NCBI GenBank assembly: GCA_023634235.1
Contig: JAMKCF010000185.1
Coordinates: 1 to 64,000, forward strand
DNA from: Pisaster brevispinus
Taxonomy: Eukaryota; Echinodermata; Asteroidea; Forcipulatida; Asteriidae
Direction: 5' to 3'
Length of the DNA: 64,000 nucleotides
Part shown: piece after piece, positions 26,098-40,497 of the stretch
How positions within the stretch are numbered: the first letter of the stretch is position 1
How the letters are laid out: every line of letters begins with the position of its first letter
Position numbers and translations under genes: made by a program
Notes under the pieces: model-generated
Databases searched by the model: none
What the model saw: the letters and a program-made list of their open reading frames with translations, nothing else
What the model was told of the DNA's origin: nothing

Positions 26098-26547
26098 TGA
26101 GAGTAACTCATGACCTAGAAATGCTAGAGTGACAAATCTTGTACCTGAGTCTGCCTTGGATATCCCTGCATCCGAAAATCAACCTTTTAGGCTCGCGGAG
26201 GGCAAGCTTCATACCGGAAATGACCAGCAGGCGGGGCTACTCCGAACGCTCCTCAAAAGCCTCCCCAATGGGATTTTTGTACACACAGCTGTCAAAGAAA
26301 CAAAGTCAAAGTAAGGACGGTCGAATCACCCTCAGAATGATACTGGATTTGCACAAGTTTTACACCATTAGAAAGCCCGCCTCAAGGGCTCTCTCTACCA
26401 TGAGTTTCGTTAAGCTCACAATTTTGTAGGCAAGGCCAGCCTCCTGGAAGTAGGGCTGCCCGAAACACCACTGTATTACATGCCTACGTCATCGCCAGTG
26501 AGAAAAAGCCGGCACAAAAAGGTCCGAAATAAATTCTGAGCTAAGGG
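26098..26547 (+). repeat. Variant copy 59 (G303A)
   Basis: Position 26400 reads A instead of G, 2250 bp after the identical change in copy 54. Copies 55-58 between them have the consensus base. Confidence 0.93.
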
Positions 26548-27447
26548 TGAGAGTAACTCATGACCTAGAAATGCTAGAGTGACAAATCTTGTACCTGAGT
26601 CTGCCTTGGATATCCCTGCATCCGAAAATCAACCTTTTAGGCTCGCGGAGGGCAAGCTTCATACCGGAAATGACCAGCAGGCGGGGCTACTCCGAACGCT
26701 CCTCAAAAGCCTCCCCAATGGGATTTTTGTACACACAGCTGTCAAAGAAACAAAGTCAAAGTAAGGACGGTCGAATCACCCTCAGAATGATACTGGATTT
26801 GCACAAGTTTTACACCATTAGAAAGCCCGCCTCAAGGGCTCTCTCTACCGTGAGTTTCGTTAAGCTCACAATTTTGTAGGCAAGGCCAGCCTCCTGGAAG
26901 TAGGGCTGCCCGAAACACCACTGTATTACATGCCTACGTCATCGCCAGTGAGAAAAAGCCGGCACAAAAAGGTCCGAAATAAATTCTGAGCTAAGGGTGA
27001 GAGTAACTCATGACCTAGAAATGCTAGAGTGACAAATCTTGTACCTGAGTCTGCCTTGGATATCCCTGCATCCGAAAATCAACCTTTTAGGCTCGCGGAG
27101 GGCAAGCTTCATACCGGAAATGACCAGCAGGCGGGGCTACTCCGAACGCTCCTCAAAAGCCTCCCCAATGGGATTTTTGTACACACAGCTGTCAAAGAAA
27201 CAAAGTCAAAGTAAGGACGGTCGAATCACCCTCAGAATGATACTGGATTTGCACAAGTTTTACACCATTAGAAAGCCCGCCTCAAGGGCTCTCTCTACCG
27301 TGAGTTTCGTTAAGCTCACAATTTTGTAGGCAAGGCCAGCCTCCTGGAAGTAGGGCTGCCCGAAACACCACTGTATTACATGCCTACGTCATCGCCAGTG
27401 AGAAAAAGCCGGCACAAAAAGGTCCGAAATAAATTCTGAGCTAAGGG

Positions 27448-27897
27448 TGAGAGTAACTCATGACCTAGAAATGCTAGAGTGACAAATCTTGTACCTGAGT
27501 CTGCCTTGGATATCCCTGCATCCGAAAATCAACCTTTTAGGCTCGCGGAGGGCAAGCTTCATACCGGAAATGACCAGCAGGCGGGGCTACTCCGAACGCT
27601 CCTCAAAAGCATCCCCAATGGGATTTTTGTACACACAGCTGTCAAAGAAACAAAGTCAAAGTAAGGACGGTCGAATCACCCTCAGAATGATACTGGATTT
27701 GCACAAGTTTTACACCATTAGAAAGCCCGCCTCAAGGGCTCTCTCTACCGTGAGTTTCGTTAAGCTCACAATTTTGTAGGCAAGGCCAGCCTCCTGGAAG
27801 TAGGGCTGCCCGAAACACCACTGTATTACATGCCTACGTCATCGCCAGTGAGAAAAAGCCGGCACAAAAAGGTCCGAAATAAATTCTGAGCTAAGGG
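27448..27897 (+). repeat. Variant copy 62 (C164A)
   Basis: Position 27611 reads A instead of C. It is private to this copy. Confidence 0.92.
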
Positions 27898-28347
27898 TGA
27901 GAGTAACTCATGACCTAGAAATGCTAGAGTGACAAATCTTGTACCTGAGTCTGCCTTGGATATCCCTGCATCCGAAAATCAACCTTTTAGGCTCGCGGAG
28001 GGCAAGCTTCATACCGGAAATGACCAGCAGGCGGGGCTACTCCGAACGCTCCTCAAAAGCCTCCCCAATGGGATTTTTGTACACACAGCTGTCAAAGAAA
28101 CAAAGTCAAAGTAAGGACGGTCGAATCACCCTCAGAATGATACTGGATTTGCACAAGTTTTACACCATTAGAAAGCCCGCCTCAAGGGCTCTCTCTACCG
28201 TGAGTTTCGTTAAGCTCACAATTTTGTAGGCAAGGCCAGCCTCCTGGAAGTAGGGCTGCCCGAAACACTACTGTATTACATGCCTACGTCATCGCCAGTG
28301 AGAAAAAGCCGGCACAAAAAGGTCCGAAATAAATTCTGAGCTAAGGG
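27898..28347 (+). repeat. Variant copy 63 (C372T)
   Basis: Position 28269 reads T instead of C. The same change recurs two monomers later in copy 65. Confidence 0.93.
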
Positions 28348-28797
28348 TGAGAGTAACTCATGACCTAGAAATGCTAGAGTGACAAATCTTGTACCTGAGT
28401 CTGCCTTGGATATCCCTGCATCCGAAAATCAACCTTTTAGGCTCGCGGAGGGCAAGCTTCATACCGGAAATGACCAGCAGGCGGGGCTACTCCGAACGCT
28501 CCTCAAAAGCCTCCCCAATGGGATTTTTGTACACACAGCTGTCAAAGAAACAAAGTCAAAGTAAGGACGGTCGAATCACCCTCAGAATGATACTGGATTT
28601 GCACAAGTTTTACACCATTAGAAAGCCCGCCTCAAGGGCTCTCTCTACCGTGAGTTTCGTTAAGCTCACAATTTTGTAGGCAAGGCCAGCCTCCTGGAAG
28701 TAGGGCTGCCCGAAACACCACTGTATTACATGCCTACGTCATCGCCAGTGAGAAAAAGCCGGCACAAAAAGGTCCGAAATAAATTCTGAGCTAAGGG

Positions 28798-29247
28798 TGA
28801 GAGTAACTCATGACCTAGAAATGCTAGAGTGACAAATCTTGTACCTGAGTCTGCCTTGGATATCCCTGCATCCGAAAATCAACCTTTTAGGCTCGCGGAG
28901 GGCAAGCTTCATACCGGAAATGACCAGCAGGCGGGGCTACTCCGAACGCTCCTCAAAAGCCTCCCCAATGGGATTTTTGTACACACAGCTGTCAAAGAAA
29001 CAAAGTCAAAGTAAGGACGGTCGAATCACCCTCAGAATGATACTGGATTTGCACAAGTTTTACACCATTAGAAAGCCCGCCTCAAGGGCTCTCTCTACCG
29101 TGAGTTTCGTTAAGCTCACAATTTTGTAGGCAAGGCCAGCCTCCTGGAAGTAGGGCTGCCCGAAACACTACTGTATTACATGCCTACGTCATCGCCAGTG
29201 AGAAAAAGCCGGCACAAAAAGGTCCGAAATAAATTCTGAGCTAAGGG
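28798..29247 (+). repeat. Variant copy 65 (C372T)
   Basis: Position 29169 reads T instead of C, 900 bp after the identical change in copy 63. Copy 64 has the consensus base. Confidence 0.93.
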
Positions 29248-32200
29248 TGAGAGTAACTCATGACCTAGAAATGCTAGAGTGACAAATCTTGTACCTGAGT
29301 CTGCCTTGGATATCCCTGCATCCGAAAATCAACCTTTTAGGCTCGCGGAGGGCAAGCTTCATACCGGAAATGACCAGCAGGCGGGGCTACTCCGAACGCT
29401 CCTCAAAAGCCTCCCCAATGGGATTTTTGTACACACAGCTGTCAAAGAAACAAAGTCAAAGTAAGGACGGTCGAATCACCCTCAGAATGATACTGGATTT
29501 GCACAAGTTTTACACCATTAGAAAGCCCGCCTCAAGGGCTCTCTCTACCGTGAGTTTCGTTAAGCTCACAATTTTGTAGGCAAGGCCAGCCTCCTGGAAG
29601 TAGGGCTGCCCGAAACACCACTGTATTACATGCCTACGTCATCGCCAGTGAGAAAAAGCCGGCACAAAAAGGTCCGAAATAAATTCTGAGCTAAGGGTGA
29701 GAGTAACTCATGACCTAGAAATGCTAGAGTGACAAATCTTGTACCTGAGTCTGCCTTGGATATCCCTGCATCCGAAAATCAACCTTTTAGGCTCGCGGAG
29801 GGCAAGCTTCATACCGGAAATGACCAGCAGGCGGGGCTACTCCGAACGCTCCTCAAAAGCCTCCCCAATGGGATTTTTGTACACACAGCTGTCAAAGAAA
29901 CAAAGTCAAAGTAAGGACGGTCGAATCACCCTCAGAATGATACTGGATTTGCACAAGTTTTACACCATTAGAAAGCCCGCCTCAAGGGCTCTCTCTACCG
30001 TGAGTTTCGTTAAGCTCACAATTTTGTAGGCAAGGCCAGCCTCCTGGAAGTAGGGCTGCCCGAAACACCACTGTATTACATGCCTACGTCATCGCCAGTG
30101 AGAAAAAGCCGGCACAAAAAGGTCCGAAATAAATTCTGAGCTAAGGGTGAGAGTAACTCATGACCTAGAAATGCTAGAGTGACAAATCTTGTACCTGAGT
30201 CTGCCTTGGATATCCCTGCATCCGAAAATCAACCTTTTAGGCTCGCGGAGGGCAAGCTTCATACCGGAAATGACCAGCAGGCGGGGCTACTCCGAACGCT
30301 CCTCAAAAGCCTCCCCAATGGGATTTTTGTACACACAGCTGTCAAAGAAACAAAGTCAAAGTAAGGACGGTCGAATCACCCTCAGAATGATACTGGATTT
30401 GCACAAGTTTTACACCATTAGAAAGCCCGCCTCAAGGGCTCTCTCTACCGTGAGTTTCGTTAAGCTCACAATTTTGTAGGCAAGGCCAGCCTCCTGGAAG
30501 TAGGGCTGCCCGAAACACCACTGTATTACATGCCTACGTCATCGCCAGTGAGAAAAAGCCGGCACAAAAAGGTCCGAAATAAATTCTGAGCTAAGGGTGA
30601 GAGTAACTCATGACCTAGAAATGCTAGAGTGACAAATCTTGTACCTGAGTCTGCCTTGGATATCCCTGCATCCGAAAATCAACCTTTTAGGCTCGCGGAG
30701 GGCAAGCTTCATACCGGAAATGACCAGCAGGCGGGGCTACTCCGAACGCTCCTCAAAAGCCTCCCCAATGGGATTTTTGTACACACAGCTGTCAAAGAAA
30801 CAAAGTCAAAGTAAGGACGGTCGAATCACCCTCAGAATGATACTGGATTTGCACAAGTTTTACACCATTAGAAAGCCCGCCTCAAGGGCTCTCTCTACCG
30901 TGAGTTTCGTTAAGCTCACAATTTTGTAGGCAAGGCCAGCCTCCTGGAAGTAGGGCTGCCCGAAACACCACTGTATTACATGCCTACGTCATCGCCAGTG
31001 AGAAAAAGCCGGCACAAAAAGGTCCGAAATAAATTCTGAGCTAAGGGTGAGAGTAACTCATGACCTAGAAATGCTAGAGTGACAAATCTTGTACCTGAGT
31101 CTGCCTTGGATATCCCTGCATCCGAAAATCAACCTTTTAGGCTCGCGGAGGGCAAGCTTCATACCGGAAATGACCAGCAGGCGGGGCTACTCCGAACGCT
31201 CCTCAAAAGCCTCCCCAATGGGATTTTTGTACACACAGCTGTCAAAGAAACAAAGTCAAAGTAAGGACGGTCGAATCACCCTCAGAATGATACTGGATTT
31301 GCACAAGTTTTACACCATTAGAAAGCCCGCCTCAAGGGCTCTCTCTACCGTGAGTTTCGTTAAGCTCACAATTTTGTAGGCAAGGCCAGCCTCCTGGAAG
31401 TAGGGCTGCCCGAAACACCACTGTATTACATGCCTACGTCATCGCCAGTGAGAAAAAGCCGGCACAAAAAGGTCCGAAATAAATTCTGAGCTAAGGGTGA
31501 GAGTAACTCATGACCTAGAAATGCTAGAGTGACAAATCTTGTACCTGAGTCTGCCTTGGATATCCCTGCATCCGAAAATCAACCTTTTAGGCTCGCGGAG
31601 GGCAAGCTTCATACCGGAAATGACCAGCAGGCGGGGCTACTCCGAACGCTCCTCAAAAGCCTCCCCAATGGGATTTTTGTACACACAGCTGTCAAAGAAA
31701 CAAAGTCAAAGTAAGGACGGTCGAATCACCCTCAGAATGATACTGGATTTGCACAAGTTTTACACCATTAGAAAGCCCGCCTCAAGGGCTCTCTCTACCG
31801 TGAGTTTCGTTAAGCTCACAATTTTGTAGGCAAGGCCAGCCTCCTGGAAGTAGGGCTGCCCGAAACACCACTGTATTACATGCCTACGTCATCGCCAGTG
31901 AGAAAAAGCCGGCACAAAAAGGTCCGAAATAAATTCTGAGCTAAGGGTGAGAGTAACTCATGACCTAGAAATGCTAGAGTGACAAATCTTGTACCTGAGT
32001 CTGCCTTGGATATCCCTGCATCCGAAAATCAACCTTTTAGGCTCGCGGAGGGCAAGCTTCATACCGGAAATGACCAGCAGGCGGGGCTACTCCGAACGCT
32101 CCTCAAAAGCCTCCCCAATGGGATTTTTGTACACACAGCTGTCAAAGAAACAAAGTCAAAGTAAGGACGGTCGAATCACCCTCAGAATGATACTGGATTT

Positions 32201-35200
32201 GCACAAGTTTTACACCATTAGAAAGCCCGCCTCAAGGGCTCTCTCTACCGTGAGTTTCGTTAAGCTCACAATTTTGTAGGCAAGGCCAGCCTCCTGGAAG
32301 TAGGGCTGCCCGAAACACCACTGTATTACATGCCTACGTCATCGCCAGTGAGAAAAAGCCGGCACAAAAAGGTCCGAAATAAATTCTGAGCTAAGGGTGA
32401 GAGTAACTCATGACCTAGAAATGCTAGAGTGACAAATCTTGTACCTGAGTCTGCCTTGGATATCCCTGCATCCGAAAATCAACCTTTTAGGCTCGCGGAG
32501 GGCAAGCTTCATACCGGAAATGACCAGCAGGCGGGGCTACTCCGAACGCTCCTCAAAAGCCTCCCCAATGGGATTTTTGTACACACAGCTGTCAAAGAAA
32601 CAAAGTCAAAGTAAGGACGGTCGAATCACCCTCAGAATGATACTGGATTTGCACAAGTTTTACACCATTAGAAAGCCCGCCTCAAGGGCTCTCTCTACCG
32701 TGAGTTTCGTTAAGCTCACAATTTTGTAGGCAAGGCCAGCCTCCTGGAAGTAGGGCTGCCCGAAACACCACTGTATTACATGCCTACGTCATCGCCAGTG
32801 AGAAAAAGCCGGCACAAAAAGGTCCGAAATAAATTCTGAGCTAAGGGTGAGAGTAACTCATGACCTAGAAATGCTAGAGTGACAAATCTTGTACCTGAGT
32901 CTGCCTTGGATATCCCTGCATCCGAAAATCAACCTTTTAGGCTCGCGGAGGGCAAGCTTCATACCGGAAATGACCAGCAGGCGGGGCTACTCCGAACGCT
33001 CCTCAAAAGCCTCCCCAATGGGATTTTTGTACACACAGCTGTCAAAGAAACAAAGTCAAAGTAAGGACGGTCGAATCACCCTCAGAATGATACTGGATTT
33101 GCACAAGTTTTACACCATTAGAAAGCCCGCCTCAAGGGCTCTCTCTACCGTGAGTTTCGTTAAGCTCACAATTTTGTAGGCAAGGCCAGCCTCCTGGAAG
33201 TAGGGCTGCCCGAAACACCACTGTATTACATGCCTACGTCATCGCCAGTGAGAAAAAGCCGGCACAAAAAGGTCCGAAATAAATTCTGAGCTAAGGGTGA
33301 GAGTAACTCATGACCTAGAAATGCTAGAGTGACAAATCTTGTACCTGAGTCTGCCTTGGATATCCCTGCATCCGAAAATCAACCTTTTAGGCTCGCGGAG
33401 GGCAAGCTTCATACCGGAAATGACCAGCAGGCGGGGCTACTCCGAACGCTCCTCAAAAGCCTCCCCAATGGGATTTTTGTACACACAGCTGTCAAAGAAA
33501 CAAAGTCAAAGTAAGGACGGTCGAATCACCCTCAGAATGATACTGGATTTGCACAAGTTTTACACCATTAGAAAGCCCGCCTCAAGGGCTCTCTCTACCG
33601 TGAGTTTCGTTAAGCTCACAATTTTGTAGGCAAGGCCAGCCTCCTGGAAGTAGGGCTGCCCGAAACACCACTGTATTACATGCCTACGTCATCGCCAGTG
33701 AGAAAAAGCCGGCACAAAAAGGTCCGAAATAAATTCTGAGCTAAGGGTGAGAGTAACTCATGACCTAGAAATGCTAGAGTGACAAATCTTGTACCTGAGT
33801 CTGCCTTGGATATCCCTGCATCCGAAAATCAACCTTTTAGGCTCGCGGAGGGCAAGCTTCATACCGGAAATGACCAGCAGGCGGGGCTACTCCGAACGCT
33901 CCTCAAAAGCCTCCCCAATGGGATTTTTGTACACACAGCTGTCAAAGAAACAAAGTCAAAGTAAGGACGGTCGAATCACCCTCAGAATGATACTGGATTT
34001 GCACAAGTTTTACACCATTAGAAAGCCCGCCTCAAGGGCTCTCTCTACCGTGAGTTTCGTTAAGCTCACAATTTTGTAGGCAAGGCCAGCCTCCTGGAAG
34101 TAGGGCTGCCCGAAACACCACTGTATTACATGCCTACGTCATCGCCAGTGAGAAAAAGCCGGCACAAAAAGGTCCGAAATAAATTCTGAGCTAAGGGTGA
34201 GAGTAACTCATGACCTAGAAATGCTAGAGTGACAAATCTTGTACCTGAGTCTGCCTTGGATATCCCTGCATCCGAAAATCAACCTTTTAGGCTCGCGGAG
34301 GGCAAGCTTCATACCGGAAATGACCAGCAGGCGGGGCTACTCCGAACGCTCCTCAAAAGCCTCCCCAATGGGATTTTTGTACACACAGCTGTCAAAGAAA
34401 CAAAGTCAAAGTAAGGACGGTCGAATCACCCTCAGAATGATACTGGATTTGCACAAGTTTTACACCATTAGAAAGCCCGCCTCAAGGGCTCTCTCTACCG
34501 TGAGTTTCGTTAAGCTCACAATTTTGTAGGCAAGGCCAGCCTCCTGGAAGTAGGGCTGCCCGAAACACCACTGTATTACATGCCTACGTCATCGCCAGTG
34601 AGAAAAAGCCGGCACAAAAAGGTCCGAAATAAATTCTGAGCTAAGGGTGAGAGTAACTCATGACCTAGAAATGCTAGAGTGACAAATCTTGTACCTGAGT
34701 CTGCCTTGGATATCCCTGCATCCGAAAATCAACCTTTTAGGCTCGCGGAGGGCAAGCTTCATACCGGAAATGACCAGCAGGCGGGGCTACTCCGAACGCT
34801 CCTCAAAAGCCTCCCCAATGGGATTTTTGTACACACAGCTGTCAAAGAAACAAAGTCAAAGTAAGGACGGTCGAATCACCCTCAGAATGATACTGGATTT
34901 GCACAAGTTTTACACCATTAGAAAGCCCGCCTCAAGGGCTCTCTCTACCGTGAGTTTCGTTAAGCTCACAATTTTGTAGGCAAGGCCAGCCTCCTGGAAG
35001 TAGGGCTGCCCGAAACACCACTGTATTACATGCCTACGTCATCGCCAGTGAGAAAAAGCCGGCACAAAAAGGTCCGAAATAAATTCTGAGCTAAGGGTGA
35101 GAGTAACTCATGACCTAGAAATGCTAGAGTGACAAATCTTGTACCTGAGTCTGCCTTGGATATCCCTGCATCCGAAAATCAACCTTTTAGGCTCGCGGAG

Positions 35201-35997
35201 GGCAAGCTTCATACCGGAAATGACCAGCAGGCGGGGCTACTCCGAACGCTCCTCAAAAGCCTCCCCAATGGGATTTTTGTACACACAGCTGTCAAAGAAA
35301 CAAAGTCAAAGTAAGGACGGTCGAATCACCCTCAGAATGATACTGGATTTGCACAAGTTTTACACCATTAGAAAGCCCGCCTCAAGGGCTCTCTCTACCG
35401 TGAGTTTCGTTAAGCTCACAATTTTGTAGGCAAGGCCAGCCTCCTGGAAGTAGGGCTGCCCGAAACACCACTGTATTACATGCCTACGTCATCGCCAGTG
35501 AGAAAAAGCCGGCACAAAAAGGTCCGAAATAAATTCTGAGCTAAGGGTGAGAGTAACTCATGACCTAGAAATGCTAGAGTGACAAATCTTGTACCTGAGT
35601 CTGCCTTGGATATCCCTGCATCCGAAAATCAACCTTTTAGGCTCGCGGAGGGCAAGCTTCATACCGGAAATGACCAGCAGGCGGGGCTACTCCGAACGCT
35701 CCTCAAAAGCCTCCCCAATGGGATTTTTGTACACACAGCTGTCAAAGAAACAAAGTCAAAGTAAGGACGGTCGAATCACCCTCAGAATGATACTGGATTT
35801 GCACAAGTTTTACACCATTAGAAAGCCCGCCTCAAGGGCTCTCTCTACCGTGAGTTTCGTTAAGCTCACAATTTTGTAGGCAAGGCCAGCCTCCTGGAAG
35901 TAGGGCTGCCCGAAACACCACTGTATTACATGCCTACGTCATCGCCAGTGAGAAAAAGCCGGCACAAAAAGGTCCGAAATAAATTCTGAGCTAAGGG

Positions 35998-36447
35998 TGA
36001 GAGTAACTCATGACCTAGAAATGCTAGAGTGACAAATCTTGTACCTGAGTCTGCCTTGGATATCCCTGCATCCGAAAATCAACCTTTTAGGCTCGCGGAG
36101 GGCAAGCTTCATACCGGAAATGACCAGCAGGCGGGGCTACTCCGAACGCTCCTCAAAAGCCTCCCCAATGGGATTTTTGTACACACAGCTGTCAAAGAAA
36201 CAAAGTCAAAGTAAGGACGGTCGAATCACCCTCAGAATGATACTGGATTTGCACAAGTTTTACACCATTAGAAAGCCCGCCTCAAGGGCTCTCTCTACCG
36301 TGAATTTCGTTAAGCTCACAATTTTGTAGGCAAGGCCAGCCTCCTGGAAGTAGGGCTGCCCGAAACACCACTGTATTACATGCCTACGTCATCGCCAGTG
36401 AGAAAAAGCCGGCACAAAAAGGTCCGAAATAAATTCTGAGCTAAGGG
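35998..36447 (+). repeat. Variant copy 81 (G307A)
   Basis: Position 36304 reads A instead of G and would break a G-C pair in the stem of the second predicted hairpin. The same change occurs five monomers later in copy 86. Confidence 0.93.
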
Positions 36448-38247
36448 TGAGAGTAACTCATGACCTAGAAATGCTAGAGTGACAAATCTTGTACCTGAGT
36501 CTGCCTTGGATATCCCTGCATCCGAAAATCAACCTTTTAGGCTCGCGGAGGGCAAGCTTCATACCGGAAATGACCAGCAGGCGGGGCTACTCCGAACGCT
36601 CCTCAAAAGCCTCCCCAATGGGATTTTTGTACACACAGCTGTCAAAGAAACAAAGTCAAAGTAAGGACGGTCGAATCACCCTCAGAATGATACTGGATTT
36701 GCACAAGTTTTACACCATTAGAAAGCCCGCCTCAAGGGCTCTCTCTACCGTGAGTTTCGTTAAGCTCACAATTTTGTAGGCAAGGCCAGCCTCCTGGAAG
36801 TAGGGCTGCCCGAAACACCACTGTATTACATGCCTACGTCATCGCCAGTGAGAAAAAGCCGGCACAAAAAGGTCCGAAATAAATTCTGAGCTAAGGGTGA
36901 GAGTAACTCATGACCTAGAAATGCTAGAGTGACAAATCTTGTACCTGAGTCTGCCTTGGATATCCCTGCATCCGAAAATCAACCTTTTAGGCTCGCGGAG
37001 GGCAAGCTTCATACCGGAAATGACCAGCAGGCGGGGCTACTCCGAACGCTCCTCAAAAGCCTCCCCAATGGGATTTTTGTACACACAGCTGTCAAAGAAA
37101 CAAAGTCAAAGTAAGGACGGTCGAATCACCCTCAGAATGATACTGGATTTGCACAAGTTTTACACCATTAGAAAGCCCGCCTCAAGGGCTCTCTCTACCG
37201 TGAGTTTCGTTAAGCTCACAATTTTGTAGGCAAGGCCAGCCTCCTGGAAGTAGGGCTGCCCGAAACACCACTGTATTACATGCCTACGTCATCGCCAGTG
37301 AGAAAAAGCCGGCACAAAAAGGTCCGAAATAAATTCTGAGCTAAGGGTGAGAGTAACTCATGACCTAGAAATGCTAGAGTGACAAATCTTGTACCTGAGT
37401 CTGCCTTGGATATCCCTGCATCCGAAAATCAACCTTTTAGGCTCGCGGAGGGCAAGCTTCATACCGGAAATGACCAGCAGGCGGGGCTACTCCGAACGCT
37501 CCTCAAAAGCCTCCCCAATGGGATTTTTGTACACACAGCTGTCAAAGAAACAAAGTCAAAGTAAGGACGGTCGAATCACCCTCAGAATGATACTGGATTT
37601 GCACAAGTTTTACACCATTAGAAAGCCCGCCTCAAGGGCTCTCTCTACCGTGAGTTTCGTTAAGCTCACAATTTTGTAGGCAAGGCCAGCCTCCTGGAAG
37701 TAGGGCTGCCCGAAACACCACTGTATTACATGCCTACGTCATCGCCAGTGAGAAAAAGCCGGCACAAAAAGGTCCGAAATAAATTCTGAGCTAAGGGTGA
37801 GAGTAACTCATGACCTAGAAATGCTAGAGTGACAAATCTTGTACCTGAGTCTGCCTTGGATATCCCTGCATCCGAAAATCAACCTTTTAGGCTCGCGGAG
37901 GGCAAGCTTCATACCGGAAATGACCAGCAGGCGGGGCTACTCCGAACGCTCCTCAAAAGCCTCCCCAATGGGATTTTTGTACACACAGCTGTCAAAGAAA
38001 CAAAGTCAAAGTAAGGACGGTCGAATCACCCTCAGAATGATACTGGATTTGCACAAGTTTTACACCATTAGAAAGCCCGCCTCAAGGGCTCTCTCTACCG
38101 TGAGTTTCGTTAAGCTCACAATTTTGTAGGCAAGGCCAGCCTCCTGGAAGTAGGGCTGCCCGAAACACCACTGTATTACATGCCTACGTCATCGCCAGTG
38201 AGAAAAAGCCGGCACAAAAAGGTCCGAAATAAATTCTGAGCTAAGGG

Positions 38248-38697
38248 TGAGAGTAACTCATGACCTAGAAATGCTAGAGTGACAAATCTTGTACCTGAGT
38301 CTGCCTTGGATATCCCTGCATCCGAAAATCAACCTTTTAGGCTCGCGGAGGGCAAGCTTCATACCGGAAATGACCAGCAGGCGGGGCTACTCCGAACGCT
38401 CCTCAAAAGCCTCCCCAATGGGATTTTTGTACACACAGCTGTCAAAGAAACAAAGTCAAAGTAAGGACGGTCGAATCACCCTCAGAATGATACTGGATTT
38501 GCACAAGTTTTACACCATTAGAAAGCCCGCCTCAAGGGCTCTCTCTACCGTGAATTTCGTTAAGCTCACAATTTTGTAGGCAAGGCCAGCCTCCTGGAAG
38601 TAGGGCTGCCCGAAACACCACTGTATTACATGCCTACGTCATCGCCAGTGAGAAAAAGCCGGCACAAAAAGGTCCGAAATAAATTCTGAGCTAAGGG
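38248..38697 (+). repeat. Variant copy 86 (G307A)
   Basis: Position 38554 reads A instead of G, 2250 bp after the identical change in copy 81. Confidence 0.93.
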
Positions 38698-40047
38698 TGA
38701 GAGTAACTCATGACCTAGAAATGCTAGAGTGACAAATCTTGTACCTGAGTCTGCCTTGGATATCCCTGCATCCGAAAATCAACCTTTTAGGCTCGCGGAG
38801 GGCAAGCTTCATACCGGAAATGACCAGCAGGCGGGGCTACTCCGAACGCTCCTCAAAAGCCTCCCCAATGGGATTTTTGTACACACAGCTGTCAAAGAAA
38901 CAAAGTCAAAGTAAGGACGGTCGAATCACCCTCAGAATGATACTGGATTTGCACAAGTTTTACACCATTAGAAAGCCCGCCTCAAGGGCTCTCTCTACCG
39001 TGAGTTTCGTTAAGCTCACAATTTTGTAGGCAAGGCCAGCCTCCTGGAAGTAGGGCTGCCCGAAACACCACTGTATTACATGCCTACGTCATCGCCAGTG
39101 AGAAAAAGCCGGCACAAAAAGGTCCGAAATAAATTCTGAGCTAAGGGTGAGAGTAACTCATGACCTAGAAATGCTAGAGTGACAAATCTTGTACCTGAGT
39201 CTGCCTTGGATATCCCTGCATCCGAAAATCAACCTTTTAGGCTCGCGGAGGGCAAGCTTCATACCGGAAATGACCAGCAGGCGGGGCTACTCCGAACGCT
39301 CCTCAAAAGCCTCCCCAATGGGATTTTTGTACACACAGCTGTCAAAGAAACAAAGTCAAAGTAAGGACGGTCGAATCACCCTCAGAATGATACTGGATTT
39401 GCACAAGTTTTACACCATTAGAAAGCCCGCCTCAAGGGCTCTCTCTACCGTGAGTTTCGTTAAGCTCACAATTTTGTAGGCAAGGCCAGCCTCCTGGAAG
39501 TAGGGCTGCCCGAAACACCACTGTATTACATGCCTACGTCATCGCCAGTGAGAAAAAGCCGGCACAAAAAGGTCCGAAATAAATTCTGAGCTAAGGGTGA
39601 GAGTAACTCATGACCTAGAAATGCTAGAGTGACAAATCTTGTACCTGAGTCTGCCTTGGATATCCCTGCATCCGAAAATCAACCTTTTAGGCTCGCGGAG
39701 GGCAAGCTTCATACCGGAAATGACCAGCAGGCGGGGCTACTCCGAACGCTCCTCAAAAGCCTCCCCAATGGGATTTTTGTACACACAGCTGTCAAAGAAA
39801 CAAAGTCAAAGTAAGGACGGTCGAATCACCCTCAGAATGATACTGGATTTGCACAAGTTTTACACCATTAGAAAGCCCGCCTCAAGGGCTCTCTCTACCG
39901 TGAGTTTCGTTAAGCTCACAATTTTGTAGGCAAGGCCAGCCTCCTGGAAGTAGGGCTGCCCGAAACACCACTGTATTACATGCCTACGTCATCGCCAGTG
40001 AGAAAAAGCCGGCACAAAAAGGTCCGAAATAAATTCTGAGCTAAGGG

Positions 40048-40497
40048 TGAGAGTAACTCATGACCTAGAAATGCTAGAGTGACAAATCTTGTACCTGAGT
40101 CTGCCTTGGATATCCCTGCATCCGAAAATCAACCTTTTAGGCTCGCGGAGGGCAAGCTTCATACCGGAAATGACCAGCAGGCGGGGCTACTCCGAACGCT
40201 CCTCAAAAGCCTCCCCAATGGGATTTTTGTACACACAGCTGTCAAAGAAACAAAGTCAAAGTAAGGACGGTCGAATCACCCTCAGAATGATACTGGATTT
40301 GCACAAGTTTTACACCATTAGAAAGCCCGCCTCAAGGGCTCTCTCTACCGTGAGTTTCGTTAAGCTCACAATTTTGTAGGCAAGGCCAGCCTCCTGGAAG
40401 TAGGGCTGCCCGAAACACCACTGTATTACATACCTACGTCATCGCCAGTGAGAAAAAGCCGGCACAAAAAGGTCCGAAATAAATTCTGAGCTAAGGG
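40048..40497 (+). repeat. Variant copy 90 (G385A)
   Basis: Position 40432 reads A instead of G. It is private to this copy. Confidence 0.92.
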
